A stretch of DNA of 64,000 nucleotides from CAYHVK01 sp964360255 (GCA_964360255.1 CAYHVK010000003.1:1-64000), one strand, 5' to 3'; positions 25,922 through 34,806 are shown, counted from the stretch's first letter. Notes: generated by a model from the sequence alone, not told the origin. Program-made: numbers and translations.

Positions 25922-26626
25922 TTACTCGGTTTCAGGAGCAGCTGGCGGGCGGTCAACGGTGCCGGTTTCAGAAGATGAGTCGGTGCGCGAGCCAAAGCCA
26001 GAGCGCGAGCCAGAATCAGTACTTGAACCTGAGCCGAGCCAACCTTTATAACGCTGACCCCAGGGGGCTCCGCGAGTGCCATCGTAGTTCGCATCGGGTT
26101 GAGCGAAGTAGTAGAGGATTCCGAAAGTCATGGCGATTAAGGCTCCGTAAAGAAGAACTTGCCATGTATAATCAGTCCAAATTTGTGCAATAGTTTTAAA
26201 GCGTTCGGCGACTTTTTCGCGCTCAAGTTCGACAAACTTATGATCTAAAGTTTTTTTAATCTTTTGCAGATGACCCATTGGAAGGTCATGATACTGAACA
26301 GCCACCATAACTTTGGTTTCGTCCATATCGGCCTTCTTCAAGTACCATTTCTGCGGCTCATAGGCTTCAACCCGAACCACCTTAGCCCACCAAGCCACTT
26401 GCTCTCCGCCATCCAGTGGTATCTCGATTTTAATCATTTCAAATAAAAACGGAGCGGTCTCACGATCGGTGATAAATGCCAGTCCGGACATAGAGATATC
26501 AACGAAATGGGTGATATGGCTGCGGCCGAGTTCGCCCTTCTGAGCAAAGCGCATAAAGCTATTGTCCGTCGGCCTTAAAGTGTACCGCGGAGAACGAGGA
26601 ACGAATTTTCGAAGTGATGCGCTCAT
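25922..26626 (-). CDS. PilZ-domain membrane protein with Ser/Gly-rich tail
   Basis: PilZ domains commonly bind cyclic di-GMP. The 234-residue protein starts with a basic segment (RSPRYTLRP) and the PilZ strand motif DISMSGLAF (about 43-51); the usual RxxxR plus D/NxSxxG pattern is partly present, so c-di-GMP binding is plausible but not proven. A helical stretch (about 115-150) leads to one transmembrane segment (about 155-174, VLLYGALIAMTFGILYYF). The last 50 residues or so are a low-complexity tail of SGS, TDS and GSR units. A GGDEF cyclase is encoded later in the window at 60303, but there is no operon link. The tail is probably on the periplasmic side. Confidence 0.75.
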   Translation of the reverse strand: MSASLRKFVPRSPRYTLRPTDNSFMRFAQKGELGRSHITHFVDISMSGLAFITDRETAPFLFEMIKIEIPLDGGEQVAWWAKVVRVEAYEPQKWYLKKADMDETKVMVAVQYHDLPMGHLQKIKKTLDHKFVELEREKVAERFKTIAQIWTDYTWQVLLYGALIAMTFGILYYFAQPDANYDGTRGAPWGQRYKGWLGSGSSTDSGSRSGFGSRTDSSSETGTVDRPPAAPETE

Positions 26627-26742
26627 AAGTCTCTTTTCGGCACTTACGAATAGATTTTTTATAGACCTTAGTAAAGATCAGAAGGGAGAGATGCTTTTCT
26701 CTGTAAGATCGTCTACAAGGGCGGTGCTTAAGGAGCTGAACA

Positions 26743-28032
26743 ATGATCCGCCGCCCATCTTTCGTATCGCTTACGACTTTAGTCCTAACTCTTATTCTGA
26801 CTGTGAGTGCCAAAGCCTATCGAGTATCGCCAAGCGAATACGACTTTCCGGCTTTGCAGCCGAGCTTTTCGACTTTCTACGCCGCTTGTTTAGCTGCTGC
26901 AGGTAAAGGCGAAGATCTGTCGGTGTCTGTGATTGGTCGACGCATTGAGAATTACCGTAAGTATAAAACTTTAAAATTAAAAATTTATAAAGCGGCGGCT
27001 GCGGCGCCGGTGGTTTACATCATCAGCGGCTTAGGTGGTGATGAAGATTCTAATCTTTCAAAATTCTTGGCTGAGCAAATTCAGAAAATGGGGTTGAGCG
27101 CGGTTGTTGTGCCGAACACGATGACAGCTAATTTTGTGGTGGGAGCCAGTCAATCGGGGATTGTTGGTCTCACTAGTGAAGATGCAAAAGATCTCTACTC
27201 GGCACTTGAGAAAACAGCGGCTGAATTGTCAATGCAAGGCCTGAGTTCATCGGAGCGTTTTTTGCTGGGTTATTCACATGGAGCTTTACTCTCTTCTTAT
27301 TTAACTATGCTTGATCAAACTCAGAAAAAGCTAAATTTTAAGTCGACACTTCTTATTAACCCGCCAGTTGATTTGTTATATGGATTAGAAGTTTTGGATA
27401 AAAAGGCAGAGCAGTTCAGTGATATTTCTTTTGGTCGTTTGATTGATTTTGCGACTGAGTTACAGGGCCAAGTTAAAAAATGCGCGAAGACTTCAACCGA
27501 AGTTCGCAATCCGCAAGAGTTCATGGATAACTTAGACTTAAAAGAAGTTGAGGCGTCAGGTTTGATCGGCCGAGTTCTTTCAGGGACTCTTAAAGATTTA
27601 ATTCTTGCGACAGAGGCTATTGTTGATCATGAAGTTTTGCCGGAAGCCGGCACTCCGGGTTCGGCAGTCGAGCGTCAGCAGAATGCAGCTCGAAATAGCG
27701 CTGCTGGTCGTATTCATTTTCAAAGTTACGTTGAGAAAATTTTGATCCCATTCAATGAAAAAGCGAGAAATTCTGGTTTACTCGAATTAAGTGCGAGCAC
27801 AAGTTTGCCTTTTGCTCTCAGTGAATTGACGCAAAATCAGAATGTTTTCTTGATGCACAACGTAGATGACTTTTTACTTCGCGGTGATGATTTAAGTTAT
27901 CTCGAGACTTATTTCGGCGTTCGCGCTCGCATCTATCCTTACGGCGGTCATCTCGGAAACCTCGGCCAGACGGACAACCTAAAAGCCATTGAAAACTGGC
28001 TTAAAAACGGACGTCTGAACATTCGGGATTAG
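26743..28032 (+). CDS. Exported serine hydrolase, alpha/beta fold
   Basis: The 429-residue protein has a signal peptide (about 1-25, MIRRPSFVSLTTLVLTLILT then VSAKA) and an alpha/beta hydrolase pattern. There is an oxyanion-type loop ISGLGGDEDS near 94-103, the nucleophile elbow GYSHGA with Ser178, and a late histidine in YGGHLGN (about residue 407). An acidic partner may be in NVDDFLL before it. So it is a predicted periplasmic or secreted esterase, lipase or peptidase; the substrate is unknown. The start is the ATG at 26743, after a modest GGAG. It is divergent from the PilZ gene. Confident as an exported hydrolase, not as to substrate. Confidence 0.75.
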   Translation: MIRRPSFVSLTTLVLTLILTVSAKAYRVSPSEYDFPALQPSFSTFYAACLAAAGKGEDLSVSVIGRRIENYRKYKTLKLKIYKAAAAAPVVYIISGLGGDEDSNLSKFLAEQIQKMGLSAVVVPNTMTANFVVGASQSGIVGLTSEDAKDLYSALEKTAAELSMQGLSSSERFLLGYSHGALLSSYLTMLDQTQKKLNFKSTLLINPPVDLLYGLEVLDKKAEQFSDISFGRLIDFATELQGQVKKCAKTSTEVRNPQEFMDNLDLKEVEASGLIGRVLSGTLKDLILATEAIVDHEVLPEAGTPGSAVERQQNAARNSAAGRIHFQSYVEKILIPFNEKARNSGLLELSASTSLPFALSELTQNQNVFLMHNVDDFLLRGDDLSYLETYFGVRARIYPYGGHLGNLGQTDNLKAIENWLKNGRLNIRD

Positions 28033-28115
28033 TCTATCGTCTAGTATAAAAAGAGCTCTAAAACGCCGATAAATTAAGTGTATAGCGCGAGTGAAACAGC
28101 AGTGGATGGTCATCG

Positions 28116-28814
28116 GTGTCGAAGAAGAAAAAAACTCCAAAAATGAAAAAACGCAAACTGGTTTTGTATTCTGGTGGCCAAAGCCCAACGAATAAAAAAT
28201 TACATGAAGCGCTCGTCAGTCTTGGTCGAAAAAAAGCCCATTCAATGACTTATATTCCGTTTTCACACGAGAATGGTGAGTACTTTTTTGAGCGCATCAA
28301 AAAACGTTATCGCCAATACGGCATTCGCAAATTCACATATTTCGCTGTGGACTCTGATTTTTTAAGAAAAGAAATGAATCAAGCCTTAAAAAGCGACATT
28401 ATCTATCTCGCGGGTGGGAATACTTTTTATTTCTTAAAACATTTGCGTGAAAGTGGTTTTCTGTCTCGTTTGCAGAAATTTATTCGCTCGGGCGGAATCG
28501 TCGCTGGTCTTAGCGCCGGCGCTATTATTCTCACGCCTAATATTTATATGGCGGCCTATCCTCCGCACGATTGTGATCGCAATGAAGTTCGGCTTAAAAA
28601 TCTCCACGCTACGGGCGCGGTGGATTTTGAATTCTTTCCGCACTATGTGCCATCAGGTCGAACTCACCAGTCGATGATCCGCTATTCGCGGCGTACAGAA
28701 AAAATGATCGTGGCTTGCCCAGATGGTAGCGGTGTAGTTGTTAAAAACACTGAGGTTCGATTTGTTGGCCCTGTTTACTTGTACTATCGTGGTCACCGAA
28801 CGAAGTTATCATGA
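28116..28814 (+). CDS. Peptidase S51-like (dipeptidase E/cyanophycinase family)
   Basis: This cytoplasmic serine peptidase-like protein has a class I glutaminase-like fold. The 232 residues include LVLYSGGQSP near the start, IIYLAGGNTFYFL (about 95-107), and the nucleophile GLSAGAI with Ser133, followed by FFPHYVPS, the usual His region of family S51. The start is uncertain: a GTG at 28116 gives a basic leader (MSKKKKTPKM), while ATG at 28143 would give MKKRKLVLY. Neither has a strong ribosome site. The last codons overlap the SulP start (ATGA at 28811-28814), so it is in an operon with the transporter and pyrophosphatase. Substrate unknown. Confidence 0.82.
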   Translation: MSKKKKTPKMKKRKLVLYSGGQSPTNKKLHEALVSLGRKKAHSMTYIPFSHENGEYFFERIKKRYRQYGIRKFTYFAVDSDFLRKEMNQALKSDIIYLAGGNTFYFLKHLRESGFLSRLQKFIRSGGIVAGLSAGAIILTPNIYMAAYPPHDCDRNEVRLKNLHATGAVDFEFFPHYVPSGRTHQSMIRYSRRTEKMIVACPDGSGVVVKNTEVRFVGPVYLYYRGHRTKLS

Positions 28815-30568
28815 CTCCTCAACCACCATCTTCGTATCCTAATCGCTTTCCGCTTCAACCGGGCTGGGCGCTGAAGAGGGTTCTTGAGGCTGGTTATACA
28901 AAACAAAAATTTCTGGCTGATCTTAAAGCGGGAGTGACAGTTGGTATCGTAGCGATACCTTTAGCTATGGCTTTAGGTGTGGCTTCAGGAATGACTCCGC
29001 AGGCGGGTCTTTACACCGCGATTATTCCAGCGATTTTAGCGGCGTTATTAGGTGGTTCTAAATTTCAAGTTTCGGGTCCGACGGCCGCTTTCGTGGCTTT
29101 GCTTGTACCAGTAGTCAGTCAGTTCGGCCCATCGGGTTTAATGGTGGCTGGTTTATTGGCCGGCTTTATTTTAATTTTGATGAGCGTTTTGCATTTGGCA
29201 GAAGCCATTCAATATATTCCTCACCCAGTGACCACGGGTTTCACTTCAGGAATTGCCGTTGTCATCGGCGTGGTTCAGGTGAAGGATTTTTTCGGTCTTG
29301 ATTTTCAGACCAATCCGCAAAATTTCTGGGAGCGTTTGATAGCTATAGAGCATGCGCTACCATCTTTGAAGCCGCTCGAAACGGCTGTGGCGATTTCAAC
29401 ACTTATTATTCTTTACTGGAGCACCCGTTTTATTAAAAAAATTCCGGCCCCCGTTGTGGCCTTGATTTTTATTACGGTGCTCACTTATATCGTACAGAAA
29501 ATTTTTCCGGATATTTCGATTTTAACTATTGAGAAAAAGTTCTCGTACCTAATGCATGGCCAGCTTGAGAAGGGCATTCCAAGTTCAGTACCTGGCTTCG
29601 TTCTCCCTTGGAATGCTCAGATCGCGGGGACGGCGGCTTATAAACTCACTTGGCCTAACATCATCAGTATACTGCCTTATGCCTTCTCGATTGCACTACT
29701 TGGCGCCATTGAATCTCTAGTGACGGCGGTTGTAGCAGACGGCGCCACCGGCAAAAAACATAATCCTAATACAGAGCTTTTCGCACAAGGTGTAGCGAAC
29801 GTAGTTTCACCTTTCTTTGGTGGCTTTGCTTCAACTGGCGCTATGTCACGCACAATGACGGGTATTCGTTTCGGTAGCGTTTCGCCCTTCACTGCGGTGA
29901 TTCACTCTATCACTGTGTTATTTGCCATTTTATTCTTTTCTTCCTTTATCAATCAAGTTCCAGTGGCTACCTTGGCTGCCATTCTTGTCTTCATAGCGGT
30001 GAATATGTTTGATAAGAAACACTTCACTAATATTTTAACAACGGCTCCGAAAGATGACCGTCTAGTGTTGGCGGCTTGTTTTCTGCTCACTATCTTTACC
30101 GATATGACAGTAGGGATTGGTATTGGAACAGGCTTGGCCGCGCTTCTTTTCATTCGTCGTGTAGCCAATATTGCCCATACCGATTTAATTTCAGCTTCTA
30201 ATGTTGAAGATTCCTATTCGCAAGAATTACCTAAAGGCTACTTTATTTATCGTGTATCAGGTCCTTTATTTTTTGGTGCCGCTCAAAAGGCGCTTTCGAC
30301 TTTACAAGGTTTAGCGCTCCCAGATTTGAAGAAAATTATTATTGATCTCACGGCTGTTGAGTTGATCGACTCGACCGCGGTTGTAGCCTTTGACTCTCTC
30401 CTCCGTGGTTACTTGGCGAGCGGCGTAGAAGTTGATATTGTCACAGATAACTTTCACGTTCTTGAAGCTCTGCGGGGTCTTGAGATTAAAGATGAATTAT
30501 CAAATCGCTTAAAAATTGTTCGCGATGTAAAAACAGCTCTCAAGTGCGCGAAGAAAGAGAAGGAATAA
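28811..30568 (+). CDS. SulP-family anion transporter with STAS domain
   Basis: SulP proteins move sulfate, bicarbonate or other anions across the inner membrane, mostly by proton or sodium symport. The 585-residue protein has the SulP start (DLKAGVTVGIVAIPLAMALG, about 37-56), then about a dozen hydrophobic segments including FQVSGPTAAFVALLVP and GAIESLVTAVVADG, and a C-terminal STAS domain (about 480-575) with IIDLTAVELIDSTAVVAFD. The length is normal. It overlaps the S51 peptidase gene by 4 bases and is followed by ppa 1 base later. Sulfate versus bicarbonate cannot be decided from this sequence alone. Confidence 0.9.
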   Translation: MTPQPPSSYPNRFPLQPGWALKRVLEAGYTKQKFLADLKAGVTVGIVAIPLAMALGVASGMTPQAGLYTAIIPAILAALLGGSKFQVSGPTAAFVALLVPVVSQFGPSGLMVAGLLAGFILILMSVLHLAEAIQYIPHPVTTGFTSGIAVVIGVVQVKDFFGLDFQTNPQNFWERLIAIEHALPSLKPLETAVAISTLIILYWSTRFIKKIPAPVVALIFITVLTYIVQKIFPDISILTIEKKFSYLMHGQLEKGIPSSVPGFVLPWNAQIAGTAAYKLTWPNIISILPYAFSIALLGAIESLVTAVVADGATGKKHNPNTELFAQGVANVVSPFFGGFASTGAMSRTMTGIRFGSVSPFTAVIHSITVLFAILFFSSFINQVPVATLAAILVFIAVNMFDKKHFTNILTTAPKDDRLVLAACFLLTIFTDMTVGIGIGTGLAALLFIRRVANIAHTDLISASNVEDSYSQELPKGYFIYRVSGPLFFGAAQKALSTLQGLALPDLKKIIIDLTAVELIDSTAVVAFDSLLRGYLASGVEVDIVTDNFHVLEALRGLEIKDELSNRLKIVRDVKTALKCAKKEKE

Positions 30569-30569
30569 A

Positions 30570-31112
30570 ATGAATCCATGGCATCAAGTTGATATTGGCG
30601 ATAATGCTCCGGCACTTGTGAACGCGATTATTGAAATCCCAAAAGAGTCGAAAGTGAAGTACGAACTGGATAAGAAAAGCGGTCTTATTAAAATGGATCG
30701 TATTTTATTCAGCTCGGTTCATTACCCAACCAACTATGGTTTTATTCCGCAGACCTATTGCGATGATAAAGATCCTTTGGATATCTTGGTTCTTGGGCAG
30801 GAGATTGCCGTTCCTTTATGTATTATGCGAGCCAAGCCCATTGGTGTGATGAAAATGCTCGATCAGGGCGAGGCCGATGACAAGATCATTGCCGTACATG
30901 CGGATGACCCAGAGTACGGTCATATTAACTCGCTCGAGGAGCTAGCTCCGCACCGAGTGAAAGAGATTCAAAGATTCTTTGAGGATTATAAAATTCTCGA
31001 GAAGAAAGTGATTCAAATTGATCGTTTCTTAGGCCAAGCCGAGGCGTTCAAAATTATCAAAGATGCCATTCAGCTCTATAAAGATTGTCGCGAAGAACTT
31101 CTTAAAATCTAA
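30570..31112 (+). CDS. ppa: Soluble inorganic pyrophosphatase (family I)
   Basis: Ppa hydrolyses pyrophosphate to phosphate and so pulls biosynthetic reactions forward. The 180 residues show the family I pattern: IIEIPKESKVKYELDKKSG at the start, HYPTNYGFIPQTYCDDKDPLDILVL with the metal-binding acidic motif, MLDQGEADDKIIAV, and HRVKEIQRFFEDYK. The metal ligands and the length fit an active enzyme. It begins 1 base after the SulP stop, so the two proteins are surely made together. A likely benefit is coupling of anion uptake or activation (for example sulfate activation releases pyrophosphate), but that is inference. Confidence 0.95.
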   Translation: MNPWHQVDIGDNAPALVNAIIEIPKESKVKYELDKKSGLIKMDRILFSSVHYPTNYGFIPQTYCDDKDPLDILVLGQEIAVPLCIMRAKPIGVMKMLDQGEADDKIIAVHADDPEYGHINSLEELAPHRVKEIQRFFEDYKILEKKVIQIDRFLGQAEAFKIIKDAIQLYKDCREELLKI

Positions 31113-31151
31113 TTTCTGTATCACATTCTGCTCTAGATCTTGGTCGGGTTG

Positions 31152-31205
31152 TTGACACTGTTTAGCGGTTGGCGCCTATTCGCCGACCCTTGGCACAAGA
31201 CTTGT
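31152..31205 (+). promoter_or_regulatory. Candidate promoter region with hairpin before the coiled-coil gene
   Basis: A TTGACA box sits at 31152. It is followed by the inverted repeat GGTTGGCG/CGCCGACC (31167-31188, 6-base loop, one G-T wobble). Then TTGGCACAAGACTTGTA lies at 31190-31206. The last resembles a sigma-54 site (GG then GT at the right 10-base spacing; consensus has GC). The sigma-70 -35 box has only a poor -10. The hairpin may end the ppa transcript. All are weak by eye. Confidence 0.3.
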
Positions 31206-31264
31206 AACTTATCTCTCTGGAATTTATTTGGGGGCCAAAATGCCACCACAACCCGGGGGATTTT

Positions 31265-33262
31265 TTGAAATCATTGAACGTATTCGCTCTAGCGCTCATA
31301 TTCTCTTCTGCGGCTCATGCGGCCGACTGGAAGTTCATAGACTATTCGACACCACAGCAACCAAATGCGGTGTGTATGATTTATGTAACCGACAAAATAG
31401 ATAAGACTGACATGCGCCTCGAAATCACTCGCCCAAAAGGTGGCGGTGGGCCAGCCGAGGTTTTCATTCGTGAATTGAAGCAGTCGAGCGGTGCTAAAAC
31501 TTGGGTGGCCACTGCCGAATCAACTCAAGTCTATGCTTTTGCTGAAGTTCAGAACGATGGAGCACAAAGAACATTCTGGCATGTGCCCGTCAATACACAA
31601 TTGATTGTTGATCACTTCATAAATGATAAACAGCTGACGGTGCGGGCGACAGGCGTGCCGAAAGAAAAGAAGCTCAGCTTCTCACGTATGGGTTTTGCTA
31701 AAGCTCTTAAACAAATTCAAAATACTTGCTTAGGCGGTCAGCCTCTTGTGGATTCAGCTTTCGAGAAGATGTTCTTGGCTCAAGTGGTTGTGAATAACGA
31801 CTTGTCAGGTAAGTCTTCGTCGCAGGCCATGCGTCTTCGCGAGCTCTATAACCTGGCTTATATAAATTCATTAGCTCAAGCGGCCAACGATAAAAAAATC
31901 GCAGAGATTTACAGCCGCTACCAACCCGTTGTCACTGAGTACAATCAGGTGACAGCACGTATTCAATTATTAGTTCAAACTGAAATTCCAAATTTACAAA
32001 ATGGTATTGCAAAACAAAAAAGCGATCGGGCGACAGCTGAGGCAGCACTGAAGCAAGTGACGGCCGCGATTCCGGGTCTACAAGCAGCGGTGAATCGTGA
32101 TCAGGCGGTTTTAGATAAGGCAAAGGCCGTGCGCGCTCCGCTCGAAGCTGAGAATTATCGCTTAGAAGATGTTTTAGATCGTGCTGAAAGCAATTTAAGT
32201 TCTGCGCGCACTCGTCTCAGTCAGATTAATGCGGATATTGTTGCAACTGAGCGTCGTTTGTCGAATGCACGCAGTGAACTGAGTACTTTGCGCAGTCGTA
32301 TTTCTGACCTGCAGTGGAAGATGCGCCAAGCTCAAGATGAAGTTCGCGTGGCTCGTCGAGAACGTGATAGTTATAACGGTAATGCTGAAATTCGTCGTCG
32401 TGTCGACGGCAATCCGACCATTCAACGTTTGCGTGGAGAAGAGCGCCACCTTCAGGGTGAAGTGGCTCAGCTCGAGAGACAATCTGAAGGAGCTCGCCAA
32501 GAGCGGGATCGTAAAAAGGCTGAGTTGGCCCAGTGCCAGGCCACTCCGCAGGCAGATTGCACGGCTCAACAAGGAGCTTTGCAAAATGCCGAAGGGCAGT
32601 TGAATACAGTTGTCACTCAGCTTCGTAATTCTCGCGCGCGTTTAAATAATGTGTCGAGTGATCTCAATCGCCAGATCTCATCAATTGAGTCGGATGTACG
32701 GAGTGAAGAGAATCGACTTGAAAATCGTCTGCGCCAAGCTCTTGATCGCGAGCAGTCGACCACACGCGATTTACAAAACGCTGAAACTTCAATTCGTGAT
32801 CTAGAGTTCTCGGTGATTCCAAATCTTGAGAGAGACTTAAGAGATCTAGATCGTGATCAGACTATTGCTGAGGGCGATGTGGCGAGTGGTGAATCTGCAG
32901 TGAGAGCTTCGTCTCGTGATCTTGAGGCTTACCGCACTCGTGTTGGATGGTATGCGAAAACGGAGTCGATCAATACAGCGGCCAACCAGTTGTCGCGATC
33001 TGAGAATGCATTATCGGATGCGGTTCAGAATAAAGCGCTTCAAGAGAGAATCATCTCAAACTCGATCGTGACTCAGAGAGATTTAGAATCAACACTACTT
33101 GCAAGGCAGAATGAGCTGACTCAGCTCAGAACTCGTAAAACAGCTTTAAGCGGGCAGATCAATCAATACAAACAAGAGCGGGCTCCGTTTGATGCAGAAG
33201 CCACTCGTTTGAAAGGTATTCTCACTGGATTACAAAATGAATTTAAAGGAATTTTGGCTTAA
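31265..33262 (+). CDS. Exported long coiled-coil protein
   Basis: I do not recognise a family. The 665-residue protein begins with TTG at 31265, with GGGGGA a few bases upstream, and has a signal peptide (MKSLNVFALALIFSSAAHA). Residues about 20-170 form a globular N-terminal part with scattered beta-like segments. From about 215 to the end it is nearly all heptad-rich helix with Gln, Arg, Glu and Leu, broken only by short loops (about 375-390 and 420-445 with Cys pair CQATPQADC). That is the profile of a long antiparallel or stalk-like periplasmic coiled coil, such as seen in fibres or secretion adaptor rods. A structural role in the envelope is inference. Confidence 0.75.
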   Translation: MKSLNVFALALIFSSAAHAADWKFIDYSTPQQPNAVCMIYVTDKIDKTDMRLEITRPKGGGGPAEVFIRELKQSSGAKTWVATAESTQVYAFAEVQNDGAQRTFWHVPVNTQLIVDHFINDKQLTVRATGVPKEKKLSFSRMGFAKALKQIQNTCLGGQPLVDSAFEKMFLAQVVVNNDLSGKSSSQAMRLRELYNLAYINSLAQAANDKKIAEIYSRYQPVVTEYNQVTARIQLLVQTEIPNLQNGIAKQKSDRATAEAALKQVTAAIPGLQAAVNRDQAVLDKAKAVRAPLEAENYRLEDVLDRAESNLSSARTRLSQINADIVATERRLSNARSELSTLRSRISDLQWKMRQAQDEVRVARRERDSYNGNAEIRRRVDGNPTIQRLRGEERHLQGEVAQLERQSEGARQERDRKKAELAQCQATPQADCTAQQGALQNAEGQLNTVVTQLRNSRARLNNVSSDLNRQISSIESDVRSEENRLENRLRQALDREQSTTRDLQNAETSIRDLEFSVIPNLERDLRDLDRDQTIAEGDVASGESAVRASSRDLEAYRTRVGWYAKTESINTAANQLSRSENALSDAVQNKALQERIISNSIVTQRDLESTLLARQNELTQLRTRKTALSGQINQYKQERAPFDAEATRLKGILTGLQNEFKGILA

Positions 33263-33282
33263 CAGTTAAAATAGCTGAAAAA

Positions 33283-33309
33283 GCACCGAGCTGATGGGCA
33301 GCTCGGTGC
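33283..33309 (-). terminator. Strong terminator between convergent genes
   Basis: GCACCGAGCTG and CAGCTCGGTGC form an 11-base perfect stem with a 5-base loop. On the minus strand it is followed by five T residues, the classic form for ending the His/Cys-rich gene. On the plus strand it lies 20 bases after the coiled-coil stop and probably acts there as well. Confidence 0.8.
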
Positions 33310-33325
33310 CAGAAGTTGTAAAAAA

Positions 33326-33586
33326 TTAGCTCTTCTTTTCTTTCTTGTCCGTCGCTTTATGATCTTTGTGGTGCTCATGTTTGCATGAGTCGCCGCCTGT
33401 GCAAGTGTGGCCATCGCCTTTACCTTTATGGTGTTTGCATGTGCCATCGCATTTGCCTTCGGCGCATTTGCAAGCTTCGCCATGTTTATGAGCATGATCC
33501 TTATCGCCCTCTTTGTGATCATTCGCAAAAGCAGCTGGGGCCGAAAAGAGTGAAAATGCAAGAAGTACAGAACCTAATAGTTTCAT
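33326..33586 (-). CDS. Small exported His/Cys-rich putative metal-binding protein
   Basis: The 86-residue product has a signal peptide (MKLLGSVLLAFSLFSAPAAFA) and a mature part of about 65 residues with many His, Lys and Asp and six cysteines in CKCAEGKCDGTCKHH and CTGGDSCKHEHH. This composition fits binding of Zn, Cu or Ni in the periplasm. There is no known fold and the sequence is low-complexity, so a metal store, buffer or chaperone is an inference. A GAGGG ribosome site precedes the ATG. It stands alone, with a strong terminator downstream. It could also be a resistance or predation-linked factor; nothing in the neighbourhood decides. Confidence 0.75.
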   Translation of the reverse strand: MKLLGSVLLAFSLFSAPAAFANDHKEGDKDHAHKHGEACKCAEGKCDGTCKHHKGKGDGHTCTGGDSCKHEHHKDHKATDKKEKKS

Positions 33587-33684
33587 AGAACCCTCGTGTT
33601 GGTTAAATTGAGTTGTGCTTCAGTTTCAGGCTGTCCTATGGTAGCAGTCAATACCTACCTAACCAGAATAATGAAGGCGGCCCT

Positions 33685-34767
33685 TTGAGCTCTGCGACAT
33701 TTTTTATGATTGTGCCTCCGGGCTTTGAAAAGCTGGCACTCAGCGAGCTGCGCTATAAGCAGGCACTACCACCTGATCTAGCAGAAAGTAACATAAGAAT
33801 TTTAAAAGGCGGTATTGAGTTCGACCTGCCTTTCGATATGGGCCTTAAACTCAATTCTTATTCGCACTTAGCCACACGAGTTTTAGTTCGTATTGATAAA
33901 TTTCGCTGCCGTGACTTCCCCAAATTATTTAAAAAAATTCAAGCCATTGATTGGTCAAAGTGGCTTACGGGTCCTTTTGATGTTTCAGTTTCTGCCCATC
34001 GTTCGCGTTTGATGAATAAAAAGCGAATCATCAGTTCGGTTTCTGAGGGGATTGAAAAGCAATCGAAAAAGAAATTTCGTTTTAATGAAGATGACACGAT
34101 TAACACACAAACCGTGTATGTGCGCTTTGATAATGATGAGGCTGAAGTGAGTCTTGATACTAGTGGGGAAGCGCTTTTCAAACGAGGTTACAAATATCTT
34201 GAAGCGACGGCTCCTATTCGCGAAAATTTAGCGGCCGGATTATTCTGGGCGCTTTATGAAAAAGCAGGTCGCCCTAAGAATATTGTACTTTGTGATTTAA
34301 TGTGCGGTTCAGGAACGCTGCTCACCGAAGCTGGAATTTTTTCTAATAAAGATCAAGCTGACGCGCCCAATTTAAAATTGCGTGGATTCGATAAGAGCGG
34401 TGAGATTGCAATTATTGCTGAGAGAAATATAACGAGCCTTAAATTGGGTGATACTTCAGAGGTGGGTGTAGCTGACTTTTTGCAGCCTGCAGACTTAGCT
34501 GTTATTAAATCGATTCTTGAAAAGGCCAATGAGAATAGCGCCACTCTTATTGGAATTTCAAATCCTCCATATGGCGTACGCCTTAAATGGCCGTGTCCAC
34601 CAAAAGAATTTTATAGCCGACTTGTAGAGGCTTATAGTGCTGCTGGATGCCAGCTTTTTGGATTTATTGTGCCTCAGTCGGCTCTCAGATCCGCCCCGAA
34701 GCCGTCTTTAAGCTTTCCGTTTAAAAACGGGGGCATTGACGTCATTTTTAATATTTACGAGCGCTAA
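33685..34767 (+). CDS. THUMP-domain SAM-dependent RNA methyltransferase, RlmL/YpsC-like
   Basis: This enzyme methylates guanine or a related base in rRNA. I place the start at the TTG at 33685, with GAAGG upstream; an in-frame ATG at 33613 adds 24 doubtful residues. The N-terminal half (about 1-165) is the ferredoxin-like plus THUMP region (FEKLALSELRYK, SHLATRVLVRIDKF). The C-terminal half is a Rossmann methyltransferase with DLMCGSGTLLTEAG (SAM motif) and the catalytic-type motif NPPYGVRL. The family match is to YpsC/RlmL N-terminal domain methyltransferases, which act on 23S rRNA m2G. The precise target is not certain. Confidence 0.85.
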   Translation: MSSATFFMIVPPGFEKLALSELRYKQALPPDLAESNIRILKGGIEFDLPFDMGLKLNSYSHLATRVLVRIDKFRCRDFPKLFKKIQAIDWSKWLTGPFDVSVSAHRSRLMNKKRIISSVSEGIEKQSKKKFRFNEDDTINTQTVYVRFDNDEAEVSLDTSGEALFKRGYKYLEATAPIRENLAAGLFWALYEKAGRPKNIVLCDLMCGSGTLLTEAGIFSNKDQADAPNLKLRGFDKSGEIAIIAERNITSLKLGDTSEVGVADFLQPADLAVIKSILEKANENSATLIGISNPPYGVRLKWPCPPKEFYSRLVEAYSAAGCQLFGFIVPQSALRSAPKPSLSFPFKNGGIDVIFNIYER

Positions 34768-34806
34768 AAAGCTCACTATAGTGACGTGCATTCAAGGAGA
34801 TCAAAA

